From positions 496,001-560,000 of the forward strand of contig NZ_JAYRYK010000001.1 of the NCBI RefSeq assembly GCF_041916975.1: a stretch of DNA of 64,000 nt, written 5' to 3'. Below, in pieces: positions 36,130 through 44,954 of the stretch; the first letter of the stretch is position 1; each line of letters begins with the position of its first letter. The position numbers were made by a program, and so were the translations under genes. Source of the DNA: Sphingosinicella sp041916975. GTDB lineage: Bacteria > Pseudomonadota > Alphaproteobacteria > Sphingomonadales > Sphingomonadaceae. Under the pieces are notes generated by a model that did no database searches, was not told the origin of the DNA, and saw only the letters and a program-made list of their open reading frames with translations.

Positions 36130-37029
36130 ATGGAAATGGCGTGGCTGGAAGATTTCGGCGCCCTCATCCGCGCAGGGAACTTCTCGCGCGCGGCATCGGT
36201 GCGCCATGTCACGCAGCCTGCCTTCAGCCGCCGCATTCGCGCGCTTGAGGAGTGGCTGGGCGTCGAGCTTGTCGATCGCAGCACCCACCAAATGGCGCTG
36301 ACACCCGCCGGCAAACGCTTCGCCGTGATCGCCGAGACGGTTCTGCGCGACATCGAACACGGGCGGCGGGAGGTTCAGGAGATCGCGGGCACTTCCGCGT
36401 CGACGATCAAGATTCTCGTCACGCACGCTTTGGCCCTGAACTTCTTCCCGCAATGGCTCGCCGCCCTGCAGGCGATGTCGGATTCGGAGATCCTTATCCA
36501 GCTCACCGCCGACAACATGGGTGCATCCGAGAAGATCATGCTCAACGGCAAGGCGCATTTCTGCCTGTGCTATTTCCATCCCGGTGCCGCATCCGTTCTC
36601 GATGACGCGGGTTTTCATTCGATATCCCTCGGTGGCGACACACTCATACCCGTCAGCGCGCCGAGCGGCGTTGATCAGACCCCGCTGCACGCCCTCTCGG
36701 AGGGCGCGGGGGATGCGGTCAATCTGCTCGCTTATGGATCGGAGTCGGGCATGGGCCGCATCGTTTCGGCCACGCTCGCGGCGAATGCGATGCCGGTCAG
36801 CCTGACGCCAGTGTTCACATCGCACACGCTGGTCCTCGCGCGTATGGCAAAGGATGGAAAGGGCTTGGCCTGGCTTCCCCTGAGCATCGTTGCGGATGAT
36901 CTGGCGAAAGGTTCGCTCGTCCGGGCGGGCGACGCTTTTTGGGACATTCCTGTCGATGTCCGCCTGTATCGCCCGCGCGGACGACAATCCCCATCGGCTG
37001 AAGCGTTCTGGAAACTGGCCTCGGCGTAG
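36130..37029 (+). CDS. LysR family transcriptional regulator (paralogue of the 20264 gene)
   Basis: 299-aa LysR regulator. N-terminal HTH: MEMAWLEDFGALIRAGNFSRAASVRHVTQPAFSRRIRALEEWLGVELVDRST. The effector domain is closely similar to that of the LysR at 20264 throughout, including SGMGRI and the C-terminal PSAEAFWK/PSVEGFWS. The start ATG at 36130 aligns with the paralogue; an upstream frame to 35950 has no homologous content. It is divergent from the exported S9 peptidase. Duplicated regulators flanking the AbgT-S45 operon on both sides suggest that related signals control neighbouring modules. Confidence 0.92.
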   Translation: MEMAWLEDFGALIRAGNFSRAASVRHVTQPAFSRRIRALEEWLGVELVDRSTHQMALTPAGKRFAVIAETVLRDIEHGRREVQEIAGTSASTIKILVTHALALNFFPQWLAALQAMSDSEILIQLTADNMGASEKIMLNGKAHFCLCYFHPGAASVLDDAGFHSISLGGDTLIPVSAPSGVDQTPLHALSEGAGDAVNLLAYGSESGMGRIVSATLAANAMPVSLTPVFTSHTLVLARMAKDGKGLAWLPLSIVADDLAKGSLVRAGDAFWDIPVDVRLYRPRGRQSPSAEAFWKLASA

Positions 37030-37202
37030 ATGAGACGCTTACGGGACGGCATATAACCATCAGCAACGGGCATTGGCCGAGGCAATCCCGCTCTTGTTAA
37101 TCGCTACCAACGAAGCGGCGCAGCCTTGCATCGCACGCGCCGCCGCGAGCCGGGATCGGGGTACCGAACTCGACCGGTATGACGGAGTTTGGAGTTTAGG
37201 GT

Positions 37203-37829
37203 ATGAAACGGCTCGCCATTGACGCGGTGGTCTTCGACCTCCTCACCGCACTTCTGGACTCATGGTCGGTCTGGAACCGCGCAGCGGGGTCGGAAGACGA
37301 TGGGCTGCGGTGGCGCCGCGCCTATCTGGAACTGACATATGGATGCGGTGCCTACCGACCCTATGAGGACCTCGTCCGCGAGGCGGCTGTGGTGGCGGGG
37401 GTAACCACATCCTCTGCCGATGCACTCGCCGCGCACTGGAATACGCTCCGCCCGTGGCCCGAGGTGCCGGCCGTGCTCGGCGATCTGAACGCCCGCGGCA
37501 TCCGGCTGGGCGTCGTCACGAACTGTTCGATCACCCTGGGCCGACAAGCCGCGGAACGTGTCGGCGTGCCCTTTTCCGTCGTCGTGACGTCTGAAGAGAC
37601 GGGCTATTACAAGCCGCAGCCCCAATCGTACCGCGCTGCGCTCGACCGGCTCGGCACGGACCCCGCGCGGACGCTTTTCGTCGCGGGTTCGCCCGCCGAC
37701 ATCCCGGGAGCCGCCGGGGTCGGGATGCCTGTTTTCTGGCACAACCGGGCAGGACTGCCATTCGTCGCCGATACGGCGCGCCCCCTTCTCATTGCCGATA
37801 CGCTGCACCCGCTCGGGGAGCTCGTGTGA
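37203..37829 (+). CDS. HAD family hydrolase (2-haloacid dehalogenase-like)
   Basis: 208-aa haloacid-dehalogenase superfamily protein. Motif I is VVFDLLTALLD with nucleophile Asp12; the usual Tyr-Gly-Thr that follows is replaced by Leu-Thr-Ala. Motif II is VVTNCS, motif III Lys in ETGYYKPQPQSYRAAL and motif IV VAGSPADIPGAAGVGMPVFWHNR. This arrangement is closest to type II 2-haloacid dehalogenases and related phosphatases. The ribosome site GGAG lies upstream of the ATG at 37203. It overlaps the next PLP-enzyme gene (GTGA), so it is the first gene of a HAD-DSD1-RidA operon. The substrate is uncertain; the changed motif I argues against a straightforward dehalogenase. Confidence 0.85.
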   Translation: MKRLAIDAVVFDLLTALLDSWSVWNRAAGSEDDGLRWRRAYLELTYGCGAYRPYEDLVREAAVVAGVTTSSADALAAHWNTLRPWPEVPAVLGDLNARGIRLGVVTNCSITLGRQAAERVGVPFSVVVTSEETGYYKPQPQSYRAALDRLGTDPARTLFVAGSPADIPGAAGVGMPVFWHNRAGLPFVADTARPLLIADTLHPLGELV

Positions 37830-38971
37830 CGGAGCCGTCAGCAATGTTCGAAGGATTGGAGACGCCGCGCCTCATTCTCGACGCGGAACGGCTGAAGCGT
37901 AACGCTGTCCACATGCGCACCCGCTGCGCCGAATTGGGCGTCACGCTGCGCCCGCATCTCAAGACCGCCAAATCGATCGACGTCGCCCGTATCGCCGCGG
38001 ATGGCGGGCAAGGGCCGATCACCGTCTCGACATTGGCCGAAGCCGAATATTTCGCGGCGGCCGGCTGGCGCGACATCCTCTACACGACCGCCGTCGTTCC
38101 CGCGAAGCTCGCCCGCGCCGACCGTATTCAGCGCGCGCATGGCGCTCGGCTGCTGTTCGTCGTGGATGACCGGGATGCCGCCACGGCCATCGGGAAGGCG
38201 GCAGCATCCCTCGGCGCGCACTTCGGCATCCTCATCGAGGTCGATTGCGGCGAACACCGCAGCGGCGTCGAACCGGCTTCGGACGCGCTGGTCGAAATCG
38301 CCGACGCGATCCACGCCTGCGCGCCGCATCTGGAACTGATGGGCGTGATGACCCATGCCGGGCATTCCTATGCTTTCGACGAACCCGCACCAATCAAGGC
38401 GCTTGCCGAGGTCGAGCGGCAAGCCGCGGTGGCCTCCGCCGAATTGCTGCGCGCCCGGGGACACCCCTGCCCCATTGTCAGCGTTGGCTCCACCCCCACA
38501 GCTCTCTTCGCGGAGCATCTTTCGGGCGTGACCGAAGTGCGTGCGGGCATCTACCTGTTCTGGGATCTGTCGCAGCTCTCGCGCGGCATGTGCGCGGAGA
38601 AGGATATCGCAGTCTCGGTGCTCGCCACGGTGATCGGCCATCAGCACAGTGCTCCGAGCCTCATTCTCGACGCCGGCGCGCTCGCGCTGTCCAAGGACAT
38701 TGGCGCCAACCGTTTCATGCCGGAGGCGGGCTACGGTCTGGTCTGCGATCCCGTAACGCTGGAGCGGCTGGGTTCGTTGGCGGTTACGACCGTGCATCAG
38801 GAGCATGGCGCCGTGCCGGTGCCCGATGAAAGCTGGTTCGCACGGCTGCCGATCGGCAGCATGGTCCGCATTCTGCCCAACCATGCGTGCCTGACCTGTG
38901 CGGCTTATGCTTCATACAATGTGCTACATGCCGGAAAAGCGACCGAATGGCCGCGCATCGGTGGATGGTAA
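37826..38971 (+). CDS. DSD1-type PLP enzyme (D-serine dehydratase / D-threonine aldolase-like)
   Basis: 381-aa fold-III PLP enzyme acting on D-beta-hydroxy amino acids. PLP lysine in LRPHLKTAKSIDVA, barrel strands ILIEVDCGEHRSGV and MTHAGHSYAFD, phosphate-binding SVGSTPTALF, and the C-terminal metal site HACLTCAAYASYNV (His-x-Cys) typical of DSD1 D-serine dehydratase. It starts at GTG 37826 overlapping the HAD stop, with GGGGAG upstream; an ATG at 37844 is an alternative. It is distinct from the related gene at 3764. The product would be a 2-oxo acid via an enamine, which explains the RidA gene that follows at once. Confidence 0.87.
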   Translation: MTEPSAMFEGLETPRLILDAERLKRNAVHMRTRCAELGVTLRPHLKTAKSIDVARIAADGGQGPITVSTLAEAEYFAAAGWRDILYTTAVVPAKLARADRIQRAHGARLLFVVDDRDAATAIGKAAASLGAHFGILIEVDCGEHRSGVEPASDALVEIADAIHACAPHLELMGVMTHAGHSYAFDEPAPIKALAEVERQAAVASAELLRARGHPCPIVSVGSTPTALFAEHLSGVTEVRAGIYLFWDLSQLSRGMCAEKDIAVSVLATVIGHQHSAPSLILDAGALALSKDIGANRFMPEAGYGLVCDPVTLERLGSLAVTTVHQEHGAVPVPDESWFARLPIGSMVRILPNHACLTCAAYASYNVLHAGKATEWPRIGGW

Positions 38972-38988
38972 GAATTTCGGAGATCAGG

Positions 38989-39384
38989 ATGAAACGTCAA
39001 AAAATGACCGAGATACGTTGTGCGGAGGCACCTCCCCCGGGAGGGCACTACGCTCAGGCCATCCTCCACCGCGATACGCTCTACGTTTCAGGTCAACTCG
39101 GCGTTACCAGCGAAACACCCGATGCCGAAAACGTCGGCATCGCCGAGCAGGTGACGTTTGCGCTCCAAAACATCGCAGCCATTGCAGGCGTCGTGGGCGC
39201 CAACGTCGACGATATCATCCGATGCACCGTTTACGTGGCCGACATCACACATTGGAACGAAGCGAATCGCGCCTATGCAGCGTTCTTTGGCGCGCATCGC
39301 CCGGCCCGGTCCATCGTCCCGTGCGGCCCGCTCCACTACGGCGCGCTGATCGAGATTGAAGCGGTCGTCGCGGTGGGCGACTAA
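38989..39384 (+). CDS. RidA family enamine/imine deaminase (second copy)
   Basis: 131-aa RidA protein. Landmarks: GGHYAQAILHRDTLYVSGQLGV, VDDIIRCTVYVADITHWNEANRAYAAFFG, ARSIVPCGPLHYGALIEIEAVVAV, with the Arg that binds the substrate carboxylate. The ATG at 38989 has GGAGATCAGG upstream; an ATG at 39004 is possible. It lies 17 bases after the DSD1-type enzyme and probably hydrolyses the enamine/imine this enzyme releases. This repeats the dadA-ridA pairing at the start of the window. Confidence 0.9.
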   Translation: MKRQKMTEIRCAEAPPPGGHYAQAILHRDTLYVSGQLGVTSETPDAENVGIAEQVTFALQNIAAIAGVVGANVDDIIRCTVYVADITHWNEANRAYAAFFGAHRPARSIVPCGPLHYGALIEIEAVVAVGD

Positions 39385-39399
39385 GGCAGCCGCCTCCCG

Positions 39400-40587
39400 T
39401 CAGATAACGCCGTCGTCATGCAGGCTGCTCATCTGTTGCCGGCTCATCCCCAGAACAGCGCCGTAGATTTCCTCGTTGTGCTGGCCGAGTTCAGGCCCCG
39501 CCCACGCGACCTCGCCCGGCGTTTCGGAGAGCTTGGGAAAGACGTTCTGCATCCACAGGTTCTGGAACGTCGGATGCTCCACCTTGATGATGGACTCGCG
39601 TGCCTTGAAATGCGGGTCTTCCAGCATGTCGGGTGCCTTGTAGATTTTCCCCGCCGGCACGCCGTGCGTCTCCAGGTGCGCCAGAAGATCGGCACTGGAC
39701 CATGATTTCGTCCATGCGCTGATCATGTCGTCCAGTTCCACCTGATGTTCGCCGCGCGCATGATGCGTGGAGAAACGCGGATCGCTGCCGAGCTGCGGCT
39801 GCCCCATCGCTTCCGCCATGCGCTTCCACACGCTGTCCTGATTAGCCGCGATCAGGATTTCGCCGTCCGAGGTGGAATAAACGTTCGAAGGCGCGACCTT
39901 GGGGAGCGTCGCCCCCGTCCGCTCGCGCGTGAAGCCGGCTTCGGTATATTCGGGAATCGTCGATTCCATCATGGCCAACACCGCTTCGTAGATCGCGGAA
40001 TCGACCACCTGCCCGTGCCCCGTACGATTCCGGTGCTGCAAGGCCATGAGTGCACCGAGACAAGCATATGTGGCGGCCAGAGAGTCTCCGATCGAAAGGC
40101 CGACGCGGCTGGGCGGGGTGGAAGGATCGCCCGCGAGGTTTCGGATACCGCCCATGGCCTCGCCGATCGACCCATAGCCGGCGCGCCGCGCATAGGGACC
40201 GGTCTGCCCGAAGCCGGTCACGCGGATCATGATCAACCCCGGATTGATAGCCGAAAGCTGCTCGTAACCGAGGTTCCACTTTTCCATCGTGCCGGTGCGA
40301 AAATTCTCGAGCAGGAAGTCCGATTTCTCCACCAGCTGCCGCACGATCTCCTGCCCGCGCGGATCGCGAAGATTGAGCGTGATGCTCTTCTTGTTGCGCG
40401 CGACGACGGGCCACCAGACCGGCTTGTTCCGCCCCCACTCGCGCATCGGATCGCCTTCGCCAGGTGCTTCGATCTTGATCACCTCGGCACCGTGATCGGC
40501 CATCAACTGTCCGCAGAAGGGCCCGGCGATGAGTTGTCCCATCTCGACAAGCCGCAACCCCTGCAACGCCCCAGACGCCATCATCAA
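39400..40587 (-). CDS. Class III (CaiB/BaiF) CoA-transferase
   Basis: 395-aa formyl-CoA-transferase-family enzyme that moves CoA from a donor thioester to a free carboxylic acid. N-terminal LRLVEMGQLIAGPFCGQLMADHGAEVIKIEAPGEGDPMR is the standard family opening. The catalytic Asp is expected in SRVGLSIGDSLAATYACLGALMAL, and NKKSITLNLRDPRGQEIVRQLVEKSD is the CoA-site strand. GGAGGAG precedes the start. It closes the nine-gene operon that begins with hyuA. With acyl-CoA dehydrogenase, MaoC and CitE-like lyase it forms a complete activation-oxidation-hydration-cleavage set, as for branched C5 dicarboxylates. Confidence 0.92.
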   Translation of the reverse strand: MMMASGALQGLRLVEMGQLIAGPFCGQLMADHGAEVIKIEAPGEGDPMREWGRNKPVWWPVVARNKKSITLNLRDPRGQEIVRQLVEKSDFLLENFRTGTMEKWNLGYEQLSAINPGLIMIRVTGFGQTGPYARRAGYGSIGEAMGGIRNLAGDPSTPPSRVGLSIGDSLAATYACLGALMALQHRNRTGHGQVVDSAIYEAVLAMMESTIPEYTEAGFTRERTGATLPKVAPSNVYSTSDGEILIAANQDSVWKRMAEAMGQPQLGSDPRFSTHHARGEHQVELDDMISAWTKSWSSADLLAHLETHGVPAGKIYKAPDMLEDPHFKARESIIKVEHPTFQNLWMQNVFPKLSETPGEVAWAGPELGQHNEEIYGAVLGMSRQQMSSLHDDGVI

Positions 40588-40598
40588 CTCCTCCGGAG

Positions 40599-40628
40599 CT
40601 TCCGGATCAGCATTCGCCGATCCGGAAG
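40599..40628 (-). terminator. Hairpin between TonB-receptor and CoA-transferase genes
   Basis: CTTCCGGATC (40599-40608) pairs perfectly with GATCCGGAAG (40619-40628), in the 69-base gap after the receptor stop and just ahead of the CoA-transferase ribosome site. There is no U-run, so partial termination or mRNA processing is more likely than full termination. It is analogous to the stem-loop at 24499-24539. Confidence 0.5.
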
Positions 40629-40656
40629 GCTTCCATTCTTCTTGCAGTCGCCAAGG

Positions 40657-43191
40657 TTAGAACTTGTACGCCAGTTCCACGCCATAGCTGCGACGGATAC
40701 CCGCCGTAAGGAAGTCGCCGCCGAATTCCGGCGCGGGAATGACTTCCGCCACGTAGTTCTTGTTGAACATGTTTTCGGCAAAGGCGCTGACTGACCAGCT
40801 ATCCGACTTCAGGCCAACGCGCAGGTTGAAGATGCCATAGGGATCGCGCTGCGAGTTCTTGAAGTTCGCTGCAAGCCCGAAGATCGTGGGCACGGTATTG
40901 TCCTGCACCGTGTGGAACCAGGTCTTGCCGGTGATGCGATAATCGGCGCGCACAAGCAGCGACAACGCGTCGCTGAGCGGTGCATCGATCTGGCTGCCGA
41001 TGTTCAGCGTGTAATCCGCCGTGTAGGGAGACTTGTTGCCTTCCGTATACGGCCGCGCATCGTTGCGCTTGATCTTGCTGTCGGTCACGTTGAACGAGCC
41101 GAACAGCGACCAGCCGTCGATCAGGCGGAAGCTTGCCGAACCCTCGGCACCGTACAGCTCCACCTTATCGATGTTGGAAACGACGCGCAGAAGTCCGAAC
41201 GGCCCCACGAAGAACTCGAAGAACTGCATGTCCTTCACGGTCGTGTGATAGCCGGCGAAATCGAATGTCAGGCGTCCATCCAGCGCCCTGCCCTTGATAC
41301 CCGCCTCGAACGCGCTCGAGCGCTCCTTGCGGTAATCGTCGAAGATCGACAGGCCCGACGCGATCGTCGCGTTGAAGAAGTTGTCGATAACCGCCTGCGA
41401 ACCGCCGTTGTTGAAGCCGCCCGATTTGAAGCCGATGCCCCAGTTCGCGAACAGCGAGACGTCGGGGCTGACCTTGTAGCCGAGCGTGATCTTGGGCTGC
41501 AGCTGCTTGTAGGTCTGGCTGCGGTCGGCAAGGATGCCGCTCGGGTTGTAAACCGGATCGAGACCGGGGTTCAGATAGTAATTCGCCGGCGTCGTTGCCG
41601 TGCCGTTCGGGTTCCCGGTGAGCACGTTGCCCACCCAGCGGGTGAGCCGCCCCGTCGGCACGTTGTTGCTCGTGCTGCGATCTTCGATGTCATAACGCAG
41701 AGCTACACCGATCTTGAACGCTTCGCTCACGTCATAATCGACCGAGCCGAAGGCCGCGTAGACCTTCGTCTTGAAGTTGTCGTCGACTAGCGCCTCGGTG
41801 GGGTTGGTGGGATCGGTCGTGTAGCATTCGCGAACGACACCCTGCCCCGTATCGAGACCGAGGTTGATGCAGGTTCGCCGATCGAGTGTCAGGAAATAAC
41901 CGCCGAGCTGCCAGCGCAGCGAATCCGTTTCGCCGACCAGCCGCAGTTCCGCACTGAAATCCTCCTGATTGCGGCGCTGGTACTGCGTTCCGTCGCACGA
42001 TGCTGGCGAGTAAGGTTGGGAACCGACGAACGCACCGCCGAGATACGCTTCATCGAACGGTGCCTGATTGACCACCGGCACCGTGCCCGCCGATGTCGCC
42101 TGGCACGTGGATTCATTCGCGAAGAATCCGAAGGCTCCGCTGGTTCCGTCGGCATAGAAGTCGTTCTTGATGTTGCTGTAGGCGACATAGCCGATCAGAT
42201 CGACCGCACCCAAAGACTGCGTGAGACGCGCGGACGCCTCTATGGTCTTCTGCGTGTTCAGCGGATCGATGTTCGGCGTGAAGATGAACTTGTGATCGTT
42301 GATGTCGATATTGAACACCTTGTCGGCGCCCTCTAGCGCCGGAATCTGGAACGCCGCGTTGAACGCGATCGCGCCGCTGCGGACCTTGCCGTAGCGTGCC
42401 TTCAGATCGATTTCCGTATCGTCGCTCGGTGTGAACACGAGGCGGCCGTTCACGTTCCACCGCTCGTAATTGTCCATCGAGTCGGCTTTGGTGCTGTTGC
42501 CCGGATAGAGCGTCTTGTTGATGTCGGTCGGCAGGAAGCTGTTGCGGAAATAGCCGTCTCCCCGGCCGTAATCGCCATTGAGAACGAAGCCCACGGAGTC
42601 GCTGAGCGGACCCGAGATCAGCGCGGCGGCTTCCACCGTATTATTGTTGCCATAGCTGACGCGTCCGCTGCCTTCCAGTTCGGAGCCCGGCTTCTTGGTG
42701 GTGATGATGACAGCGCCGGCGGCGGCATTGCGGCCGTAAAGCGCGCCCTGCGGCCCTTTCAACACTTCGATCTGCTGCACCGATCCCTGATCCTGGTTCA
42801 GCGACGACGTGTTCGATTTCTGAATGCCGTCAACGACGAGCGCAACGTTGCTCTCCGCGTCGCGTGCGCCGTTGATGCCGCGGATATTGATCTGCGTGTC
42901 AGCCGCCTCGACGTTGCCGGTGACGATCGTGACACCCGGCGTCAGCTGCACGAAATCGGCCGCGACGCGGGCGCCCGTATTCTCGATGGCTTCCGCCGTC
43001 AGCACCGAAACCGCTGCCGGAACGTCCTGCAGCTTTTCGTCGAACCGGCGTGCCGTAACCACGATCTCGCCTCCGAAGGGTTCGGCGGTCTCGTTCGCCT
43101 GTTCCTGCGCGTAAGACGGCGCGGGAAGCGAAAGCACGATCGCGAATGCGGTCGTAAGACATGTTGCAAGTCTAAGTTCGGATTTTGTCAT
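40657..43191 (-). CDS. TonB-dependent outer-membrane receptor
   Basis: 844-aa TonB-coupled outer-membrane transporter. A signal peptide (MTKSELRLATCLTTAFAIVL...SYA-QEQ) is followed by GGEIVVTARRFDEKLQDVPAAVSVLTAEAIENTG, the plug (RGINGARDAESNVALVVDGIQ; IEVLKGPQGALYGRNAAAGAVIITTKKP), and a barrel finishing in Phe (YGVELAYKF). The ATG at 43191 has AAGGGGGA upstream; an earlier frame start at 43215 is unlikely. It is embedded among the acyl-CoA enzymes and hydantoinase-type genes, so it should import the compound they degrade. Confidence 0.94.
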   Translation of the reverse strand: MTKSELRLATCLTTAFAIVLSLPAPSYAQEQANETAEPFGGEIVVTARRFDEKLQDVPAAVSVLTAEAIENTGARVAADFVQLTPGVTIVTGNVEAADTQINIRGINGARDAESNVALVVDGIQKSNTSSLNQDQGSVQQIEVLKGPQGALYGRNAAAGAVIITTKKPGSELEGSGRVSYGNNNTVEAAALISGPLSDSVGFVLNGDYGRGDGYFRNSFLPTDINKTLYPGNSTKADSMDNYERWNVNGRLVFTPSDDTEIDLKARYGKVRSGAIAFNAAFQIPALEGADKVFNIDINDHKFIFTPNIDPLNTQKTIEASARLTQSLGAVDLIGYVAYSNIKNDFYADGTSGAFGFFANESTCQATSAGTVPVVNQAPFDEAYLGGAFVGSQPYSPASCDGTQYQRRNQEDFSAELRLVGETDSLRWQLGGYFLTLDRRTCINLGLDTGQGVVRECYTTDPTNPTEALVDDNFKTKVYAAFGSVDYDVSEAFKIGVALRYDIEDRSTSNNVPTGRLTRWVGNVLTGNPNGTATTPANYYLNPGLDPVYNPSGILADRSQTYKQLQPKITLGYKVSPDVSLFANWGIGFKSGGFNNGGSQAVIDNFFNATIASGLSIFDDYRKERSSAFEAGIKGRALDGRLTFDFAGYHTTVKDMQFFEFFVGPFGLLRVVSNIDKVELYGAEGSASFRLIDGWSLFGSFNVTDSKIKRNDARPYTEGNKSPYTADYTLNIGSQIDAPLSDALSLLVRADYRITGKTWFHTVQDNTVPTIFGLAANFKNSQRDPYGIFNLRVGLKSDSWSVSAFAENMFNKNYVAEVIPAPEFGGDFLTAGIRRSYGVELAYKF

Positions 43192-43263
43192 GGTATCCCC
43201 CTTGTCCCTTTCCAATGCTGTTGCCTGAACGCTCGCCTGCGAATTTTTCTGCTCTTGAAACCT

Positions 43264-44433
43264 CTACGCGGAATGCCGTTTGACCCATTGTTTGGAAATG
43301 ATGATCCGCTGCATCTCGTTCGTTCCCTCGCCGATGCACATCAGCAGCGAATCCCGGTAATAACGTTCGATCTCGTATTCCTTCGAATAGCCGTAGCCGC
43401 CGAAGATCCGCATCGCCTCCTCGGAGTTCCGCACTGCGGCTTCGGATGCGAAATACTTCGCCATGCCGGCCTCCATGTCGCAGCGCTCGCCGCGATCGTA
43501 GGCTTCGGCAGCATCCTGGGTGAGCAACCGCGCGGCTTTTGCGCGCGTCACCATCTCGCCGATCTTGAGCTGGATGGCCTGATGCTCGCAGATCGGCTTA
43601 CCCATGGTCTGGCGAACCGTCGCGTATTCGGTTGCGAGGCGCAGCGCGCCTTCGGCAAGCCCGACCCCGCGCGAAGCCACGTTGATGCGCCCGAGTTCGA
43701 GCCCGCCCGCCACCTGCAGGAATCCCTTGCCCTCTTCGCCACCAATCAGGTTCGCGGCGGGAAGCCGGTAATTGTCGAAGATCAGCTCCGCGCTGTCGAT
43801 CGCGTTGTAGCCGAGCTTCTTGATCTTCTTGCCGACCTCGAAACCGCTGAGCTTGGGCGCGATGAAGAGGCTCATGCCCTTGTGGCGCGGCTGCGCGGCA
43901 GGATCGGTCTTCACCAGCAGCGCGAAGCAGCTGCCGTGGATGCCGTTCGATATCCACGTCTTGGTGCCGTTGATCACATAATCGTCACCATCGCGCACCG
44001 CCGTCGTGCGGATCGCCTGCAGGTCCGTCCCGGCGTTGGGTTCGGTCAGCGCAAGGCCGCCTCGGATTTCGCCGCTGGCGAACTTCGGAAGCCATTCCGC
44101 TTTCTGCTCCGCCGTGCCGAAACGCTCGACGGCAGCCGCCAGCATCAGATGCGAATTGAAGATGCCGGTGATCGCCATCCAGTAGGACGCGATTTTCGCG
44201 ACGATCTTCACATAGGTCGTCGCTGGCAGGCCGAGACCGCCGTACTCCGGCGAGATCGTCGCGCCGAATAGGCCCATCTCCGCCATCTGCTCAACGAGCT
44301 TCGCGGGCCATTCATCGTTGTGATCGTGGTGCATCACCACGGGCCGCACTTCCTTATCGATCCAGCGATCGATGGAATGCAGCAGGACGGCCTCTTCTTC
44401 GGGGTCCATCGTTCGCGCTGTGTTGTCTGACAT
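43264..44433 (-). CDS. Acyl-CoA dehydrogenase
   Basis: 389-aa FAD flavoenzyme introducing a 2,3-double bond into an acyl-CoA and passing electrons to ETF. Family signatures: GLALTEPNAGTDLQAIRTTAVRDGDDYVINGTKTWISNG (the acyl-CoA dehydrogenase signature region), YATVRQTMGKPICEHQAIQLKIGEM, and MRIFGGYGYSKEYEIERYYRDSLLMCIGEGTNEMQRIIIS, which contains the catalytic Glu in GEGTNEMQR (Glu immediately after Gly, short/medium-chain arrangement). The ATG at 44433 follows GAGGG. It lies directly after the MaoC hydratase gene in the same operon. Confidence 0.93.
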   Translation of the reverse strand: MSDNTARTMDPEEEAVLLHSIDRWIDKEVRPVVMHHDHNDEWPAKLVEQMAEMGLFGATISPEYGGLGLPATTYVKIVAKIASYWMAITGIFNSHLMLAAAVERFGTAEQKAEWLPKFASGEIRGGLALTEPNAGTDLQAIRTTAVRDGDDYVINGTKTWISNGIHGSCFALLVKTDPAAQPRHKGMSLFIAPKLSGFEVGKKIKKLGYNAIDSAELIFDNYRLPAANLIGGEEGKGFLQVAGGLELGRINVASRGVGLAEGALRLATEYATVRQTMGKPICEHQAIQLKIGEMVTRAKAARLLTQDAAEAYDRGERCDMEAGMAKYFASEAAVRNSEEAMRIFGGYGYSKEYEIERYYRDSLLMCIGEGTNEMQRIIISKQWVKRHSA

Positions 44434-44444
44434 CTGCCGTGCCC

Positions 44445-44954
44445 TCAATCGTCAGCCGGGCCGAAGCCCTGCTTCCACACGAGGATCGAGCGTTCGAAGG
44501 TGCAGACGACGTCGCCCTTCTGGTTCCGTCCGGTCGTCTTCACGGTGACGATGCCCTGTTGCGGCCGCGAACCGGACTCGCGCTTGCTCAGCACCTCGCT
44601 TTCGCCATACAGCGTGTCGCCGCAGAACAGCGGATGCGTCATGCTGATGTTCGTCCAGCCGAGATTGGCCACCGCCTTCTGCGAAACGTCGCTGACGCTC
44701 ATGCCGACGAGGATGGCGACCGTCAGCGGTGAACAGACCAGCGGCCGCCCGAACTCGGTCTTCGCGGCATATTCATAATCGAAATGCAGCGGATGCGTGT
44801 TCATCGTCAGCAACGTGAACCACACGTTGTCGGCGTCGGTGACCGTGCGGCCGGGCCGGTGCTCATAGATGTGCCCAACCTCGAACTCTTCGAAAAAACG
44901 CCCGAAGGTTTCCCGGAACCGTCCCGGTGCAACTTCGATGACACCCTTACGCAT
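44445..44954 (-). CDS. MaoC-like (hot-dog) enoyl-CoA hydratase
   Basis: 169-aa hot-dog-fold hydratase. The R-hydratase-type motif DADNVWFTLLTMNTHPLHFDYEYAAKTEFGRPLVCSPLT carries the expected catalytic Asp/Asn and His (NTHPLHFD). Closest known functions are mesaconyl-CoA or itaconyl-CoA-type hydratases, which add water to form citramalyl-CoA-like thioesters. The ATG at 44954 overlaps the end of the CitE-like gene; the longer frame reaching 45320 is shadow within that gene. Neighbouring lyase and dehydrogenase support action between them in the pathway. Confidence 0.9.
   Translation of the reverse strand: MRKGVIEVAPGRFRETFGRFFEEFEVGHIYEHRPGRTVTDADNVWFTLLTMNTHPLHFDYEYAAKTEFGRPLVCSPLTVAILVGMSVSDVSQKAVANLGWTNISMTHPLFCGDTLYGESEVLSKRESGSRPQQGIVTVKTTGRNQKGDVVCTFERSILVWKQGFGPADD

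Noticed and set aside
17215..37829. Reading both dehalogenase-like genes as a haloacid-degradation pathway
   Set aside because: Both have altered key motifs and lie in unrelated operons without a haloacid transporter.
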